From positions 5,637,501 to 5,701,500 of the forward strand of contig NZ_CP119075.1 in NCBI RefSeq assembly GCF_029023725.1: a stretch of 64,000 nt of DNA. Direction: 5' to 3'. The notes beneath the pieces are model-generated. The model was given only the letters and a program-made list of their open reading frames with translations. It was not told where the DNA came from and made no database searches. Every line of letters begins with the position of its first letter. The stretch's first letter is position 1. Source of the DNA: Synoicihabitans lomoniglobus (lineage in GTDB: Bacteria; Verrucomicrobiota; Verrucomicrobiia; Opitutales; Opitutaceae). Positions 1 through 9,314 of the stretch are shown here, one piece after another. The translations under genes were made by a program, and so were the position numbers.

Positions 1-276
1 GTGGAAAACGCGATTCTGCATGGTGTGGCGCCGAAAAGTGGTCCCGGTCTGGTGCGAGTGCTCGGTTCGGTGCTGGAGGGGCGTCTGCACCTGGAGGTGA
101 TCGACAACGGCATGGGCATCGACAACGCCAAAACCGATCGGTCGCGCGAAGGTATCGGACTCACCAATACGCGCGAGCGGTTGAATCGCATTTACGGCAC
201 GCACAGCCAACTGGTTTTAAAAAGTGAACCCGGGCAGGGCACGACGGTCTCCATCGTCTTGCCCCGCCGAGTCTGA
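1..276 (+). CDS. LytS-type sensor histidine kinase, C-terminal fragment (5' end outside window)
   Basis: Only the last ~91 codons are present. They carry the ATP-binding (HATPase_c) part of a kinase: the N-box ENAILHG at the left edge, the G1 box DNGMGI and the G2-like GIGLTNTRERL, ending in a typical GxGTTVSIVLP strand. The ENA(I)xHG form of the N-box is typical of the LytS/YehU (His_kinase plus HATPase_c) class. The LytTR response regulator that follows 22 bp downstream supports this, because such kinases pair with LytTR regulators. The GTG at position 1 is almost certainly an internal valine codon, not a start. The sensor part cannot be seen. Confidence 0.9.
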   Translation: MENAILHGVAPKSGPGLVRVLGSVLEGRLHLEVIDNGMGIDNAKTDRSREGIGLTNTRERLNRIYGTHSQLVLKSEPGQGTTVSIVLPRRV

Positions 277-298
277 CCCCCGGTTTACCCGCTGCTTC

Positions 299-1108
299 AT
301 GCCCTCCTCCAACTCCACGCCTCCGAATATGACTCCCTGTCGGGTCATCATTGTCGACGATGAGCCTGCGGCCCGGCGCGGCTTGAAACTCATGCTCAAG
401 CCGGAGGCCGACATCGAAATCGTCGGCGAAGCCGGCGATGCGGAGACGGCGGTGAAGCTCGTGCGCAAGGTCCGGCCCGACCTGATGTTTTTGGATGTGC
501 AGATGCCGGGTGGAGATGGGTTTTCCGTGGTGAGTGCGTTCGCGCCCGAGGAACGCCCGATGGTGGTGTTTGTCACCGCCTACGATCAACACGCGCTGCA
601 CGCGTTTGAGGTGCATGCGATCGACTATCTGTTGAAGCCATTTGAGGACGACCGGTTTCAAGCCGCGTTGGTGCGGGTGAGGGAGGCGATGCGCACGCGG
701 GAGACGACGGCGTTGAACGCCAAGGTGGATGCGTTGATCGCCCGTTTAGCCGACGGTGGCGGCGACGATGGCTTCAATGACCGTATTTTGGTCAAGTCAT
801 CCGGCGAGATCTTCTTTCTCAAGCCCTCCGAAATCGACTGGATCGAGGCCGATGGTGACTACATGAAATTCCACGTCGCCGGTAAATCCCACCTCATGCG
901 CGAAACGATGGGACGGTTGGAGGCGCGGCTCGACCCCAAGCGCTTTGTGCGCATTCACCGGTCGACAATCGTCAACCTCGATCGCGTGCGAAAACTCAGT
1001 CCGTCCTTTGTGGGTGAATACGCCGTCGTGTTGCAGGACGGCACCAAGCTGAAGCTGAGCCGCGGCTACCAGGACAAGCTGCAAACCCACTTGAAGGGCT
1101 TGTTGTAG
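299..1108 (+). CDS. LytTR-family response regulator
   Basis: A 269-residue two-component regulator. The N-terminal receiver domain has the acidic pair D20/D21, phosphoacceptor D66 (MFLDVQMP), T93 and K113 (YLLKPF). A C-terminal LytTR DNA-binding domain (about residues 165-269) shows the family pattern ILVKSSGEIFFL...IDWIEADGDYMKFH...FVRIHRSTIVNLDRV. The frame is open from 224, but the kinase coding sequence runs to 276, so the ATG at 299 (or 329, right before the receiver strand) is the better start. It pairs with the LytS-type kinase immediately upstream. LytTR domains bind direct repeats about two helical turns apart. Such repeats lie downstream at 1319-1369 and 2213-2327, so the next two genes are candidate targets (inference). 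Confidence 0.93.
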   Translation: MPSSNSTPPNMTPCRVIIVDDEPAARRGLKLMLKPEADIEIVGEAGDAETAVKLVRKVRPDLMFLDVQMPGGDGFSVVSAFAPEERPMVVFVTAYDQHALHAFEVHAIDYLLKPFEDDRFQAALVRVREAMRTRETTALNAKVDALIARLADGGGDDGFNDRILVKSSGEIFFLKPSEIDWIEADGDYMKFHVAGKSHLMRETMGRLEARLDPKRFVRIHRSTIVNLDRVRKLSPSFVGEYAVVLQDGTKLKLSRGYQDKLQTHLKGLL

Positions 1109-1126
1109 GGTAATTCCTGGTATGGT

Positions 1127-1160
1127 CACGCTTGCGTGGCGAGGCGGCCTGCCGGCAGGC
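1127..1160. repeat. REP-like palindromes after the response regulator
   Basis: Two adjacent inverted repeats: CACGC-tt-GCGTG at 1127-1138 and a perfect 14-bp palindrome GCCTGCCGGCAGGC at 1147-1160. They lie 19 bp past the regulator stop and could act as a transcript end or belong to the REP-like families seen at 10593-10660. There is no T-run, so a classical terminator is not supported. Confidence 0.5.
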
Positions 1161-1318
1161 TGCCCCCATTACCGACTGTTGCCATGAGGTCGGGAGTTCC
1201 CGGGCAGGGGCGACTGATCCGCGGATAATGACGGTGTTTCGATTTTGGGACGCGCCGATTCGCTGCTGGGAACATGGCGAAAACAGCACGATTTCAACCG
1301 GTTTGGGAATCGGGGTGG

Positions 1319-1369
1319 TGGTCGCAAATTCCCGGGCATTGGTCGCAACCTGGCGGCGGTTGATCGCAT
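1319..1369 (+). promoter_or_regulatory. Three direct repeats TGGTCGCAA at 21-bp spacing (candidate LytTR operator)
   Basis: TGGTCGCAA starts at 1319 and 1340, and TGATCGCAT starts at 1361, giving two exact 21-bp intervals in the same orientation. Direct repeats two helical turns apart are the usual binding architecture of LytTR regulators, and a LytTR regulator is encoded just upstream. The array ends 40 bp before the start of the secreted-protein gene at 1409. Assignment to the regulator is inference. The rest of the 300-bp gap shows no gene. Confidence 0.6.
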
Positions 1370-1408
1370 AGTGAGCATCGTGGAACCGGCCTTGCGTGTG
1401 ACGGGAGT

Positions 1409-2182
1409 ATGCACCCCGTTCGGCTCGGCCTTCTTTTACTTTGTCTGCTGTCTGTAACCCCCTCCCACGCCGCCTCGCGACGGGAAAAGGCCGACGAATT
1501 GGCGGCCCGGCAAGCCCACGCCCTGCTCGACCAAAGGTCATGGGCGCAAGTGGTGCGGATCGATAACGCCGACGCGTCGCGACGCCTGCCCCGGCAGACC
1601 TGGGCCACGGTGTTTGAGCTGGGAGGCCGTCTCTGGATCTACCTGCCGCGAACCGGCACGAGGAGTTTGTCTTACTACGCCGGGCACCTGCGTCGGGACA
1701 AAACGGACCTGACTGCAGTCCTCGGGCGAGTGCATGAAGGATTTCACGCCTACCGCACAATTGTGACCGATAACACCGCGGCCGTTCCCGAGGCGATGGA
1801 GCCTGCGGCGGGCAGTTTGCCGGAAGGCTGTTTCGTGGAAAGTCTGGCCAAACTCTGGTCCCTGCAAGCAGAGGGTGAGACCGTGATCGATGCAGATCTG
1901 GTGCTCTACTACGGCGGCTACACAGCGCGCGGGTGGGGGCATACCGTGCTCTGCTACCAAACGCCGGAAGGATGGTTTTCATGGGATTCACTGCGCCCGA
2001 GTCGCATCAACAGGTTGGACGGTGATCCACCGGAGGATGTGCTGACGTTGGCGCGTAGTCTGGCGTCGCCGCGTGTGGCGTCGCGTGTATCCGATGCGCG
2101 GCGACTCGACATGGTGTTACCCGACGGACCGAGACTCGCGGCGCAGCGAAAATCCGCGCCACCGCGCTCGAATGACGGGTAG
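1409..2182 (+). CDS. Secreted protein of unknown function
   Basis: 257 residues. A clear signal peptide (MHPVRLGLLLLCLLSVTPSHA, residues 1-21) predicts export. The mature part contains a segment GYTARGWGHTVLCYQTPEGWFSWDSLRP (quoted here only by its ends GYTARGWGH and WFSWDS) that resembles the H-x(n)-D layout of papain-like or transglutaminase-like folds. No complete catalytic triad can be assigned, so this is only a hint. The gene follows the LytS/LytTR pair and the triple direct repeat, so it may be regulated by that system. The ATG at 1409 is the only plausible start; the GGGAG in front of it is unusually close. I do not recognise a family. Confidence 0.75.
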   Translation: MHPVRLGLLLLCLLSVTPSHAASRREKADELAARQAHALLDQRSWAQVVRIDNADASRRLPRQTWATVFELGGRLWIYLPRTGTRSLSYYAGHLRRDKTDLTAVLGRVHEGFHAYRTIVTDNTAAVPEAMEPAAGSLPEGCFVESLAKLWSLQAEGETVIDADLVLYYGGYTARGWGHTVLCYQTPEGWFSWDSLRPSRINRLDGDPPEDVLTLARSLASPRVASRVSDARRLDMVLPDGPRLAAQRKSAPPRSNDG

Positions 2183-2212
2183 AAAAGGCATTCGTCGACC
2201 CAACGCGGGGAT

Positions 2213-2327
2213 TGGTCCCGGCCGTCCCGCCAGTGGTCGCAACGTTCGTCGCGTGATCCCAAAATCGGGAAGTCATTGAGCGCAGTGACGGGCGTGCTCG
2301 TCGTGACCCCGCCGTGATTGGTCGCAT
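2213..2327 (+). promoter_or_regulatory. Further TGGTCGCAA-type boxes upstream of the TonB receptor
   Basis: Variants of the same box start at 2213 (TGGTCCCGG), 2234 (TGGTCGCAA), 2254 (TGATCCCAA) and 2319 (TGGTCGCAT). The first two are 21 bp apart and the third follows at 20 bp. They sit in the 247-bp gap between the secreted-protein gene and the TonB-dependent receptor. Together with the 1319-1369 array they suggest one regulator, probably the LytTR protein, acts on both genes (inference). Confidence 0.5.
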
Positions 2328-2429
2328 TGCGATTGTGAGTCCGTGCCGGTGGCGGAGTTTCGCCGCAGAGCCACCGATCAGCACGGTCTGCCGTCCGGGA
2401 AGCTCTGACTTACAAACACAAACTAGATC

Positions 2430-5384
2430 ATGAAACTGAACCTGTCCGCCCGCGCGACTTTGTCGCGACGGAGCATAACGGCGTATGCATTTGGCTGCGC
2501 CCTGACGGTGGCTCCGGCCGCCTTGGCCCAGGACTCCAGTGAGTCCGGCGAAGATACCGTAACCCTCGGCGCTTATGTCGTCACAGGATCCCACATCCCC
2601 ACCACGGAAACCGCGTTTGATGCGCGCACCATTCCGGTTGAGATCATGAACCGCGCCAAGATCGAACAGGCCGGTTACACCACCGCCGGCGAACTGTTGC
2701 AGCGTATGACGGCGTCCAACGCCGGCTCGGTGCCCATCGCCAACAACGCCACCGGCTTCACGCCTGCCGCCTCCTCGACCTCGTTGCGCGGTCTCGGGCC
2801 CGACGCGACGCTCGTGCTCATCAACGGCTCGCGGGTTTCGCCATATCCCATTGGCACGGGAGGCACCACCGCGTTTGTCGATCTTAATTCCATTCCGGTC
2901 TCCGCGATCGAACGCGTGGAAGTGCTCAAGGACGGTGCTTCCGCCACCTACGGCGCCGATGCCGTCGCGGGCGTGGTCAACATCATCCTGCGTCGCGACT
3001 TTGAAGGCACGGAAGTCTCCCTCGGTTACGGCAACACGTCCAATCGCGACGCCTCCGAAACCACGGTCAGCGTGATGACGGGTGTGACCGGCAAGGACGG
3101 TTGGATCACGGCGGGCTTCAACTTCTACAACCGGGAGGCGATCTTCGCGGCCGACCGCGACTACTCCGCCGTGCCCCCGTTTCTCTCCAGCAACTCGAGT
3201 CCGATCAACATCCAGATCACCCGCGAGGCGGCGAACGAAGCGCTCGGTCAAAATTCCGATGCCACCATTCCGGGCGTGCCCGACGGTTCCGATCTGTTCT
3301 TCACGAGTTCGTATTCCGCGCGCGAGGGCAACAACGGCGATCTGCCGGCTTCGGCCTACGACTATGGCAGTGGACGCTCGTCCTCCTACAACTTCAACGA
3401 GTCGGCCGGCGCTTACCCGAACTACGAGCGCGCCGGGGCGTTTTTATCCTTCGAGAAAAAGGTTTTCGGCTCCGACAACCTGCGCGCCTATGGCGACTTG
3501 ATCTACCAAAACACGCAGGCGGTGAATGAGCTCGCCCCATCCGCCACCGGCAACTTTGCCAATCCCGGCGGGGTCTCCATCGTGATTCCCGCGCGCACGG
3601 CGAACCCGTTCCTCACTCCCGGTGAAACCGCGGCCGGTGGTCGCTCGGCGGCGGCCGGTGCCTACAACCCGTTCAATCCCTTCAATCAGGATATCTCGGG
3701 GGCCTCGCGCGCCCGGTTGGCGGAGTTTGGCAACCGTATTTACCGAGAGGATACGGACTCGATGTTGCTCACGCTCGGGATCAAGGCCGACTCGATCGGC
3801 AACGACTGGACGCTCGACATGGGACTGCGCTACAGCCGCATCGACACGGCCTCGAACGACTCGCTGGTCTCGATCTCGCGCCTCAACCGCATCCTCGACG
3901 CGAACGATCCGATCTTTGATCCCAGTTCCAGCGAATACATCGGCACGACGGTGCCCTACAATCCGTTCGGCTACTACCGCAATCCGATCGCCAGCAACGA
4001 TCTCGTCGTGAGCTACGCGTCGGTGAACCTGCACAACCAAAACGAGTCCGACATGGGCCTCGGTTATGTGCGACTGGGCAAAGGCAGCCTCTTCGAAATG
4101 CCGGCCGGTGATGTCGGTTTCGCGACCGGCATCGAGTATCGCATTGAATCACTCACCCAGTCGCCCGACGCCCTCGGCGTTTCCGGCGACGTGATCGGCA
4201 GCTCGACCGCCAACATCACCGGCGCCGATCGCAGCATCGGCGCGATCTATGCCGAAGCCGAGCTGCCCATCGCGCGCGATGCGCCGGGAGCCCATGCTTT
4301 GTCCCTGACGCTGGCCGGTCGTTTTGAAGAATTCTACACCAGCCACCTCAATACCTTCGTGCCCAAGGTCGGGGTGAAGTGGTTGCCGTTCAACGATGAG
4401 TTCGTGATCCGCGCCACCTACGGCGAAGGATTCCGCGAGCCGTCGTTGTATGAATTGTTTGCCTCGGGGCTGACCTACTCGCTGTCGCCCGTCACCGACC
4501 CGTCCACGGGACTCACCGAGCCCGAGCAGGATGTGACGATCGCCTCCAGCCCGGCGCTCGCGCCCGAGGAGACCAAGAGCACCAACATCGGCTTCGTGTG
4601 GACGCCCGACGTGCTCAAGGGCTTCACCTTCTCGATGGATCTCTGGAAGATTGAGCGGGCGGGCACGGTCACGGTCGACCATCAGGACGTGATCAACCGG
4701 GACTTCGCGGGCGAGACGCTCCTGCCCGGTGAAAGCGTGCAACGCGACGCCGGCGGCAACGTGATCCTCGTCAACGGGGTGTTCCGCAATCTCGGCAATA
4801 CCGACATCCAAGGCATCGACTTCGCCACCAGCTATGTGTTGCCCACCGATGCGATGGGGCGTTTCGATTTCTCGTTCAGCGCGAGTTATCTCGATTCGAT
4901 CAAGATCCAGCAATTCCCCGGCGCGCCCTTCTTCGAGTATGCCGGTGAAGCCGATGACATCCTGTTCGACAACGCCACCGGCGACGTCTCCACCCCGGGC
5001 CTCGGCGACGATGCCTACGTGCAATGGAAGGCGCAGGTCATTGTCGATTGGAGCCTGAACGCCTGGTCGGCCAGCGTCACGGGGCACTTCACCGACGGCT
5101 ATCGCGACTTCACGGGCAATTGGGACCCGTCCGCGCCGGCTGATCCGACGACCATCACGGCGGTGGATTCCCGGATCACCTGGGACACGCAGCTCAATTA
5201 CACCGCCTTTGCCGGTTCCGACCGGTGGTATGGCGACGCCAAGCTCACGCTCGGGGTGCGCAACGTGCTCGATGAAGATCCGCCCTTCGTGAGCGGATGG
5301 GGCGGCAATACCAACGGTTATCCCGGCTTTCTCTACAACGCCGAGGGTCGCTTCTACTACCTGTCGCTGACCAAAAAGCTCTGA
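2430..5384 (+). CDS. TonB-dependent outer-membrane receptor
   Basis: 984 residues. Signal peptide (about residues 1-33, ending APAALA/QDSS) and a TonB-box-like stretch (DTVTLGAYVVTGSHI). A plug domain follows (about 55-180) with the conserved 'SSTSLRGLGPDATLVLINGSR', 'IERVEVLKDGASATYGADAVAGVVNI' segments (key residues RGLG, DGASATYG, AGVVNI). A 22-strand barrel of the size usual for this family follows, with the C-terminal aromatic/leucine end YLSLTKKL. Role: energised uptake of a large substrate across the outer membrane. The substrate cannot be read from the sequence; the plug type without a siderophore signature often serves oligosaccharides in this phylum. ATG at 2430 is chosen because it starts the signal peptide. 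Confidence 0.93.
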   Translation: MKLNLSARATLSRRSITAYAFGCALTVAPAALAQDSSESGEDTVTLGAYVVTGSHIPTTETAFDARTIPVEIMNRAKIEQAGYTTAGELLQRMTASNAGSVPIANNATGFTPAASSTSLRGLGPDATLVLINGSRVSPYPIGTGGTTAFVDLNSIPVSAIERVEVLKDGASATYGADAVAGVVNIILRRDFEGTEVSLGYGNTSNRDASETTVSVMTGVTGKDGWITAGFNFYNREAIFAADRDYSAVPPFLSSNSSPINIQITREAANEALGQNSDATIPGVPDGSDLFFTSSYSAREGNNGDLPASAYDYGSGRSSSYNFNESAGAYPNYERAGAFLSFEKKVFGSDNLRAYGDLIYQNTQAVNELAPSATGNFANPGGVSIVIPARTANPFLTPGETAAGGRSAAAGAYNPFNPFNQDISGASRARLAEFGNRIYREDTDSMLLTLGIKADSIGNDWTLDMGLRYSRIDTASNDSLVSISRLNRILDANDPIFDPSSSEYIGTTVPYNPFGYYRNPIASNDLVVSYASVNLHNQNESDMGLGYVRLGKGSLFEMPAGDVGFATGIEYRIESLTQSPDALGVSGDVIGSSTANITGADRSIGAIYAEAELPIARDAPGAHALSLTLAGRFEEFYTSHLNTFVPKVGVKWLPFNDEFVIRATYGEGFREPSLYELFASGLTYSLSPVTDPSTGLTEPEQDVTIASSPALAPEETKSTNIGFVWTPDVLKGFTFSMDLWKIERAGTVTVDHQDVINRDFAGETLLPGESVQRDAGGNVILVNGVFRNLGNTDIQGIDFATSYVLPTDAMGRFDFSFSASYLDSIKIQQFPGAPFFEYAGEADDILFDNATGDVSTPGLGDDAYVQWKAQVIVDWSLNAWSASVTGHFTDGYRDFTGNWDPSAPADPTTITAVDSRITWDTQLNYTAFAGSDRWYGDAKLTLGVRNVLDEDPPFVSGWGGNTNGYPGFLYNAEGRFYYLSLTKKL

Positions 5385-5810
5385 GCGCCGCGGAAGGAAG
5401 GGCGACCGCCTTTCGTCCCTTCCCGCCGACCATCCATCCCGGGTGGTCGGCTTTTTTGTGCTCCGGCCCGCCACCGTTCATCCGGCGCGCGCATCCATTC
5501 ATCCAAACTTGCTGCAACTTTCCCCGAAATTGGGGTGTGTTGAGTGCATGCCCGCCATTTTCGATGACTTTAACCAATCGACGCGTCCCTTGGTCGCGTA
5601 TTTCGACCGGTTCATCGCTTGGGCGTTCTCTGTTTTTCGGGTGTTTGTCATCCCATTCCCTGTTCGTAGTTATCAGTTGTGTTGTGGAGGAGTCTTTCGG
5701 GGCTCCTCCACGATTTTTTGGCAGGGAAGCCACCATGACGTTCACTCGGTGACGCTTGCCCCGAAGGGCAATGCTCGCGCAACCTGTCACTTCCTTCACA
5801 GCTGCTAACC
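5385..5810. other. Intergenic region between receptor and efflux operon
   Basis: 426 bp without a convincing gene. It holds the receptor's terminator (5425-5457) and one isolated TGGTCGCGT at 5591. The remainder presumably contains the promoter of the efflux operon; I cannot point to clear -35/-10 elements. Confidence 0.5.
5425..5457 (+). terminator. Rho-independent terminator of the TonB receptor gene
   Basis: An 11-bp stem (GCCGACCATCC pairing with GGGTGGTCGGC, one G-T pair) with a 5-nt loop and a run of six T at 5452-5457, 40 bp past the receptor stop. Confidence 0.88.
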
Positions 5811-7196
5811 ATGGCCTCCTCCGCATCCTCCCCGTCGTCGTCGGCTCCCGCCGCCAAAAAGAAAAAGAAGTCCAAAACCCTTTGGTGGGTTCTCGGCGGA
5901 GTCGTTCTCGTGCTCCTCCTCGCCGTTCCCATCGCCATGAAAAACCGCGGAGCCGACAAGGGCACCAAGGTCTTCGTGGCCGAAGCCGCGCTCAACGACG
6001 TGACCCAGTTCGTCACCGCCACCGGTAAGATCGAACCCGAAGTCGAGGTTAAGATCGCCCCGGAAGTTTCCGGCGAAATCGTCGAGCTCCCCATCGCCGA
6101 GGGCGACAAGGTCAACAAGGGCGCGCTGCTCATGCGCATCAAGGACGACAACTACCGCTACCAGGTCGACCAACGCGAAGCCGACCTCGCCGCTTCCCGC
6201 GCCGCCGCCGTGCAAAGCAAGGCCCAGCTCTTCAAGACGGAAGCCGATTTCAAACGCACCGAGGACATCTACGCCAAGAAGCTCGTGTCCGAGGCCGACT
6301 TCCTGAGCGGCAAAACCTCCGTCGAAGTAGCCCAGGCCAACTACACCAGCGCCCAAGCCCAGGTGCGTCGCGCCGAGGGCCTGCTCGCTCAAGCCAAGGA
6401 TCAACTCGATAAGACCATCATCTACGCGCCGATGGACGGCACCATCAGCCGTCTGCCCGTCGAGATCGGCGAACGTGTCACCGGCACCGGTGGTTACAAC
6501 GCCTCCGAGGTCATGCGCGTCGCCGACCTCACCAACATGGAGGTGGTCGTGCAGGTGAACGAAAACGACGTCGTCAACGTCAAGGTGGGCAACAAGGCCC
6601 GCATCGACATCGATGCGTTTCCCAAGCGCGAGTTCACCGGCAAGGTCACCGAGATCGCATCGACGGCCATCACCACGGGCCAAAACACGCAGTCCGAAGT
6701 CACTAATTTTGAAGTCCGTATCCGCGTCGACACCGACGGCGAGACCATCAAACCTGGCATGAGCGCGCTCGCCGACATCGAGACCGCGACCGTTACCCAA
6801 GTCGTCACCGTGCCGATCCAATCCGTGACCGTGCGCAGTCACGAAGACGACAAGACCATCGACGAACTCGCCGAACAGCGCGAAGCCGACAAGAAAGCCA
6901 ACAAGGGCGAGGGTGCAGCCACGGCCGAAAACCTCACCGAACAGCGCGAACGCGAACGCAAGGATAAGGAAGACCTCCGCCGCGTCGTGTTCGTCGTCGA
7001 AGGCGGCAAGGTGAAGCTTATCGATGTCGAAACCGGCATCGCCGACACCACCAACATTGAAATTAAATCCGGCATCGAAGCCGGCCAGCAAGTCGTCAGC
7101 GGCAGCTACGCCACCATCACCCGCGTGCTCAAGGACGACATGGATGTGACCATTCAAAAACCCCGCGGCCAAAACGAAAAGAAGGACGACGAGTAA
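5811..7196 (+). CDS. Periplasmic adaptor (membrane-fusion) subunit of a MacAB-type ABC efflux system
   Basis: 461 residues. A lysine-rich cytoplasmic start is followed by one membrane anchor (about 24-44). A lipoyl-like half follows ([43 protein letters not shown]), then an alpha-hairpin (about 128-205), the second lipoyl half ([21 protein letters not shown]) and a beta-barrel domain. This is the HlyD/RND-MFP layout. An unusual highly charged insertion (about 345-390, E/K/R-rich) interrupts the C-terminal membrane-proximal domain. The ATPase gene starts 22 bp downstream and two permeases follow, so it acts with them. The substrate is unknown. Confidence 0.93.
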   Translation: MASSASSPSSSAPAAKKKKKSKTLWWVLGGVVLVLLLAVPIAMKNRGADKGTKVFVAEAALNDVTQFVTATGKIEPEVEVKIAPEVSGEIVELPIAEGDKVNKGALLMRIKDDNYRYQVDQREADLAASRAAAVQSKAQLFKTEADFKRTEDIYAKKLVSEADFLSGKTSVEVAQANYTSAQAQVRRAEGLLAQAKDQLDKTIIYAPMDGTISRLPVEIGERVTGTGGYNASEVMRVADLTNMEVVVQVNENDVVNVKVGNKARIDIDAFPKREFTGKVTEIASTAITTGQNTQSEVTNFEVRIRVDTDGETIKPGMSALADIETATVTQVVTVPIQSVTVRSHEDDKTIDELAEQREADKKANKGEGAATAENLTEQRERERKDKEDLRRVVFVVEGGKVKLIDVETGIADTTNIEIKSGIEAGQQVVSGSYATITRVLKDDMDVTIQKPRGQNEKKDDE

Positions 7197-7218
7197 TCCT
7201 CCTCGAACCTCCGTCGCC

Positions 7219-7953
7219 ATGACTGCACCACAACCCACCGCCACCCGCGGACCGCTGCGCGAGCCCGGTGACATCGTCATCGATATCGAAGGCGTCTCCA
7301 AGCTCTACCGCATGGGCACCGAGACCGTGCACGCCCTCCGCGGCGTCACCATGACGATTCATCGCAACGAATATCTCGCCATCATGGGACCGTCGGGCTC
7401 CGGCAAATCGACGCTCATGAACATGCTGGGCTGTCTCGATACGCCCACCGCCGGACACTACGCGTTCGCCGGCGAGGACGTTTCGGACATGTCCGACGAC
7501 GACCTGGCCGACATTCGCAACCGCGAGATTGGCTTCGTCTTTCAGAGTTTCAATCTGCTCCCGCGGTCCACCGCGCTGCACAACGTCGAGCTCCCGCTCA
7601 TCTACGCCGGCATCCGCGCCCACGAGCGTCGCGACCGGGCCATGGAAGCACTGGAACAAGTGGGTCTCGGCGACCGCACACATCACCGGCCCAACGAACT
7701 CTCCGGCGGCCAACGCCAACGCGTCGCCATTGCGCGCGCTCTCGTCAACCGCCCGTCGATCATCCTCGCCGACGAACCGACCGGCGCGCTCGATTCCAAG
7801 ACCGGCGTCGAGATCATGCAGCTCTTCGAAGAGCTCTACGAAAAGGGCAACACCCTCATTCTCGTCACGCACGAAGAAGACATTGCCCGCCACGCCCGCC
7901 GCATCGTTCGCCTCCGTGACGGCCTCATCGAGTCCGACGCCCCCAACGACTAG
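7219..7953 (+). CDS. ABC transporter ATPase, MacB/LolD type
   Basis: 244 residues with all ATPase motifs: Walker [10 protein letters not shown] (57-65), Q-loop VFQSFNLLP (from 108), signature LSGGQRQR (161-168), Walker B IILADEPT (181-188) and an H-loop (LVTHEED). The GALDSKTG D-loop and the [19 protein letters not shown] stretch are typical of the LolD/MacB/FtsE branch, which powers mechanotransmission-type permeases. It sits between the adaptor and two permeases; the gap to the first permease is 8 bp, so one operon. Confidence 0.95.
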   Translation: MTAPQPTATRGPLREPGDIVIDIEGVSKLYRMGTETVHALRGVTMTIHRNEYLAIMGPSGSGKSTLMNMLGCLDTPTAGHYAFAGEDVSDMSDDDLADIRNREIGFVFQSFNLLPRSTALHNVELPLIYAGIRAHERRDRAMEALEQVGLGDRTHHRPNELSGGQRQRVAIARALVNRPSIILADEPTGALDSKTGVEIMQLFEELYEKGNTLILVTHEEDIARHARRIVRLRDGLIESDAPND

Positions 7954-7961
7954 GGAATCAC

Positions 7962-9209
7962 GTGAAGCGCTGGTTTTATGAATTCAACGAGTCGGTGCGG
8001 ATCGCCTTTGCGCAGATCCGGGCCAACAAGATGCGATCCTCGCTCACGGCGCTGGGCGTGGTGATCGGCATCGTGGCCGTGACGCTCATGGTCACCGCGA
8101 TTCTCGGCATCAACAAGGGCGTCGACGACAGCTTCAAGGGCTTCGGCGACGACGTGTTCTACGTCGGAAAATGGCCGTGGAAGGACACCGAGGAATGGTG
8201 GGTGTATCGGAATCGTCGCGACATTCGCACGACCTACTCGGAGCAAATCAACGCGTGGATCAAGCGCAGCCCCGACACCGCGCTACTGCGGGCGGTGCCC
8301 AACGACAGCACCGGGGTCAATGTCGTGCGCGGCGATCTCCGCGTGAGCGGCATCTTTCTACTGGGCACGTCTCACCAGCTCTCGCTCATGTCCAAATCGG
8401 ACATGGCGGAGGGACGTTTCTTCAACGAATTCGAAGATCAACAGGGATCAAAAGTCGCCGTCATCGGTTTCGACGTGGCCGACGCGTTGTTTCCCAACGA
8501 ATCGCCATTGGGCCAAACCGTGCTGGTGCGCGGCGCGCCATTCCGGGTGGTCGGAGTCTCGGCCCGGCAGGGCAGTTTTCTCGGTATCTTCAGTTTCGAT
8601 TCCAGCATCATCATCCCGATCAAAGCCTATCGGTATAACATCAATGGCCGCGATGAGGGCGAGGTGCGGGTGCAATACGATGTGACGCGGAGCGACGAGG
8701 CGCGCGATCAGTTGCGCGGCCTCATGCGCCGCATCCGGCAACTCGATCCGGAAGAGCGCGACGACTTTGAGATCAACGAATCCTCCACTATCCGCGAGCA
8801 GCTCGATCCGATTAAAAACGGCATCGCGACGGCCGGTTTGGTCATCACGGGACTGGCCCTGTTTGTCGGCGCGATCGGCATCATGAACATCACCTACGTG
8901 AGTGTGAAAGAACGCACCCGCGAGATCGGCACGCGCAAGGCGCTGGGGGCCCGGCGTCGTTCGATCCTGCTGCAATTTCTGGTGGAGGCGGTGTGCATCT
9001 GTCTCGTCGGCGGACTTATCGGCCTGGCGCTGACCTGGGGCTTGGCCGGCCTCATCGCGATGGCTGCACCGTCGTTTCCGATCGTTTTTTCACCCACCGT
9101 GGTGGTGGTCGCCATGACCCTCGCCACCGCCGTTGGCGTGGCCAGCGGCTTCCTGCCGGCGTTATCCGCCAGTTCCCTCGATCCCGTGGAGGCGCTGCGT
9201 TATGAATAA
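7962..9209 (+). CDS. ABC transporter permease, MacB/FtsX family (first copy)
   Basis: 415 residues starting at GTG 7962. Layout: N-terminal membrane helix (NKMRSSLTALGVVIGIVAVTLMV), a large periplasmic MacB_PCD domain (about 60-260) and three C-terminal membrane helices of the FtsX domain. The conserved ITYVSVKERTREIGTRKALGARRRSIL coupling region is quoted by its keys VKERTREIG and RKALGA. It ends in the family-typical LDPVEALRYE. It likely forms a heterodimer with the second permease downstream. Confidence 0.93.
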   Translation: MKRWFYEFNESVRIAFAQIRANKMRSSLTALGVVIGIVAVTLMVTAILGINKGVDDSFKGFGDDVFYVGKWPWKDTEEWWVYRNRRDIRTTYSEQINAWIKRSPDTALLRAVPNDSTGVNVVRGDLRVSGIFLLGTSHQLSLMSKSDMAEGRFFNEFEDQQGSKVAVIGFDVADALFPNESPLGQTVLVRGAPFRVVGVSARQGSFLGIFSFDSSIIIPIKAYRYNINGRDEGEVRVQYDVTRSDEARDQLRGLMRRIRQLDPEERDDFEINESSTIREQLDPIKNGIATAGLVITGLALFVGAIGIMNITYVSVKERTREIGTRKALGARRRSILLQFLVEAVCICLVGGLIGLALTWGLAGLIAMAAPSFPIVFSPTVVVVAMTLATAVGVASGFLPALSASSLDPVEALRYE

Positions 9210-9214
9210 GATGA

Positions 9215-9310
9215 AGCGCCCATTAAGCATACCAAAACACAGGAAAATTATGACTTCTGGGTTTAGAGTCTTTTCGTGTGTTTCGTGGGCAAAAAATAGC
9301 ATCGGAGTGG
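9215..9310. repeat. Imperfect hairpin repeat between the two permease genes
   Basis: The 105-bp gap inside the efflux operon is AT-rich compared with its neighbours. It contains imperfectly complementary arms (CCAAAACACAGGAAAA near 9232 and TTTTCGTGTGTTTCGTGG near 9271-9288) around a short centre. It resembles in style the hairpin repeats of the corrinoid locus but has a different sequence. Confidence 0.5.
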
Positions 9311-9314
9311 CTTC

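Noticed and set aside
1319-1369. CRISPR-like short regular repeats
   Set aside because: Only three 9-bp boxes at 21-bp spacing, no conserved repeat of CRISPR length and no cas genes in the window.
2007-3251. 414-codon minus-strand frame over the start of the first TonB receptor
   Set aside because: Covers the secreted-protein end, the box-containing intergenic region and the receptor signal peptide; Arg/Gly/His-rich, no motif.
4149-5474. 441-codon minus-strand frame in the first TonB receptor
   Set aside because: Shadow; also runs through the receptor's terminator.
5805-7301. 498-codon minus-strand frame opposite the adaptor gene
   Set aside because: Shadow of the membrane-fusion protein; low-complexity Gly/Asp/Val/His composition.
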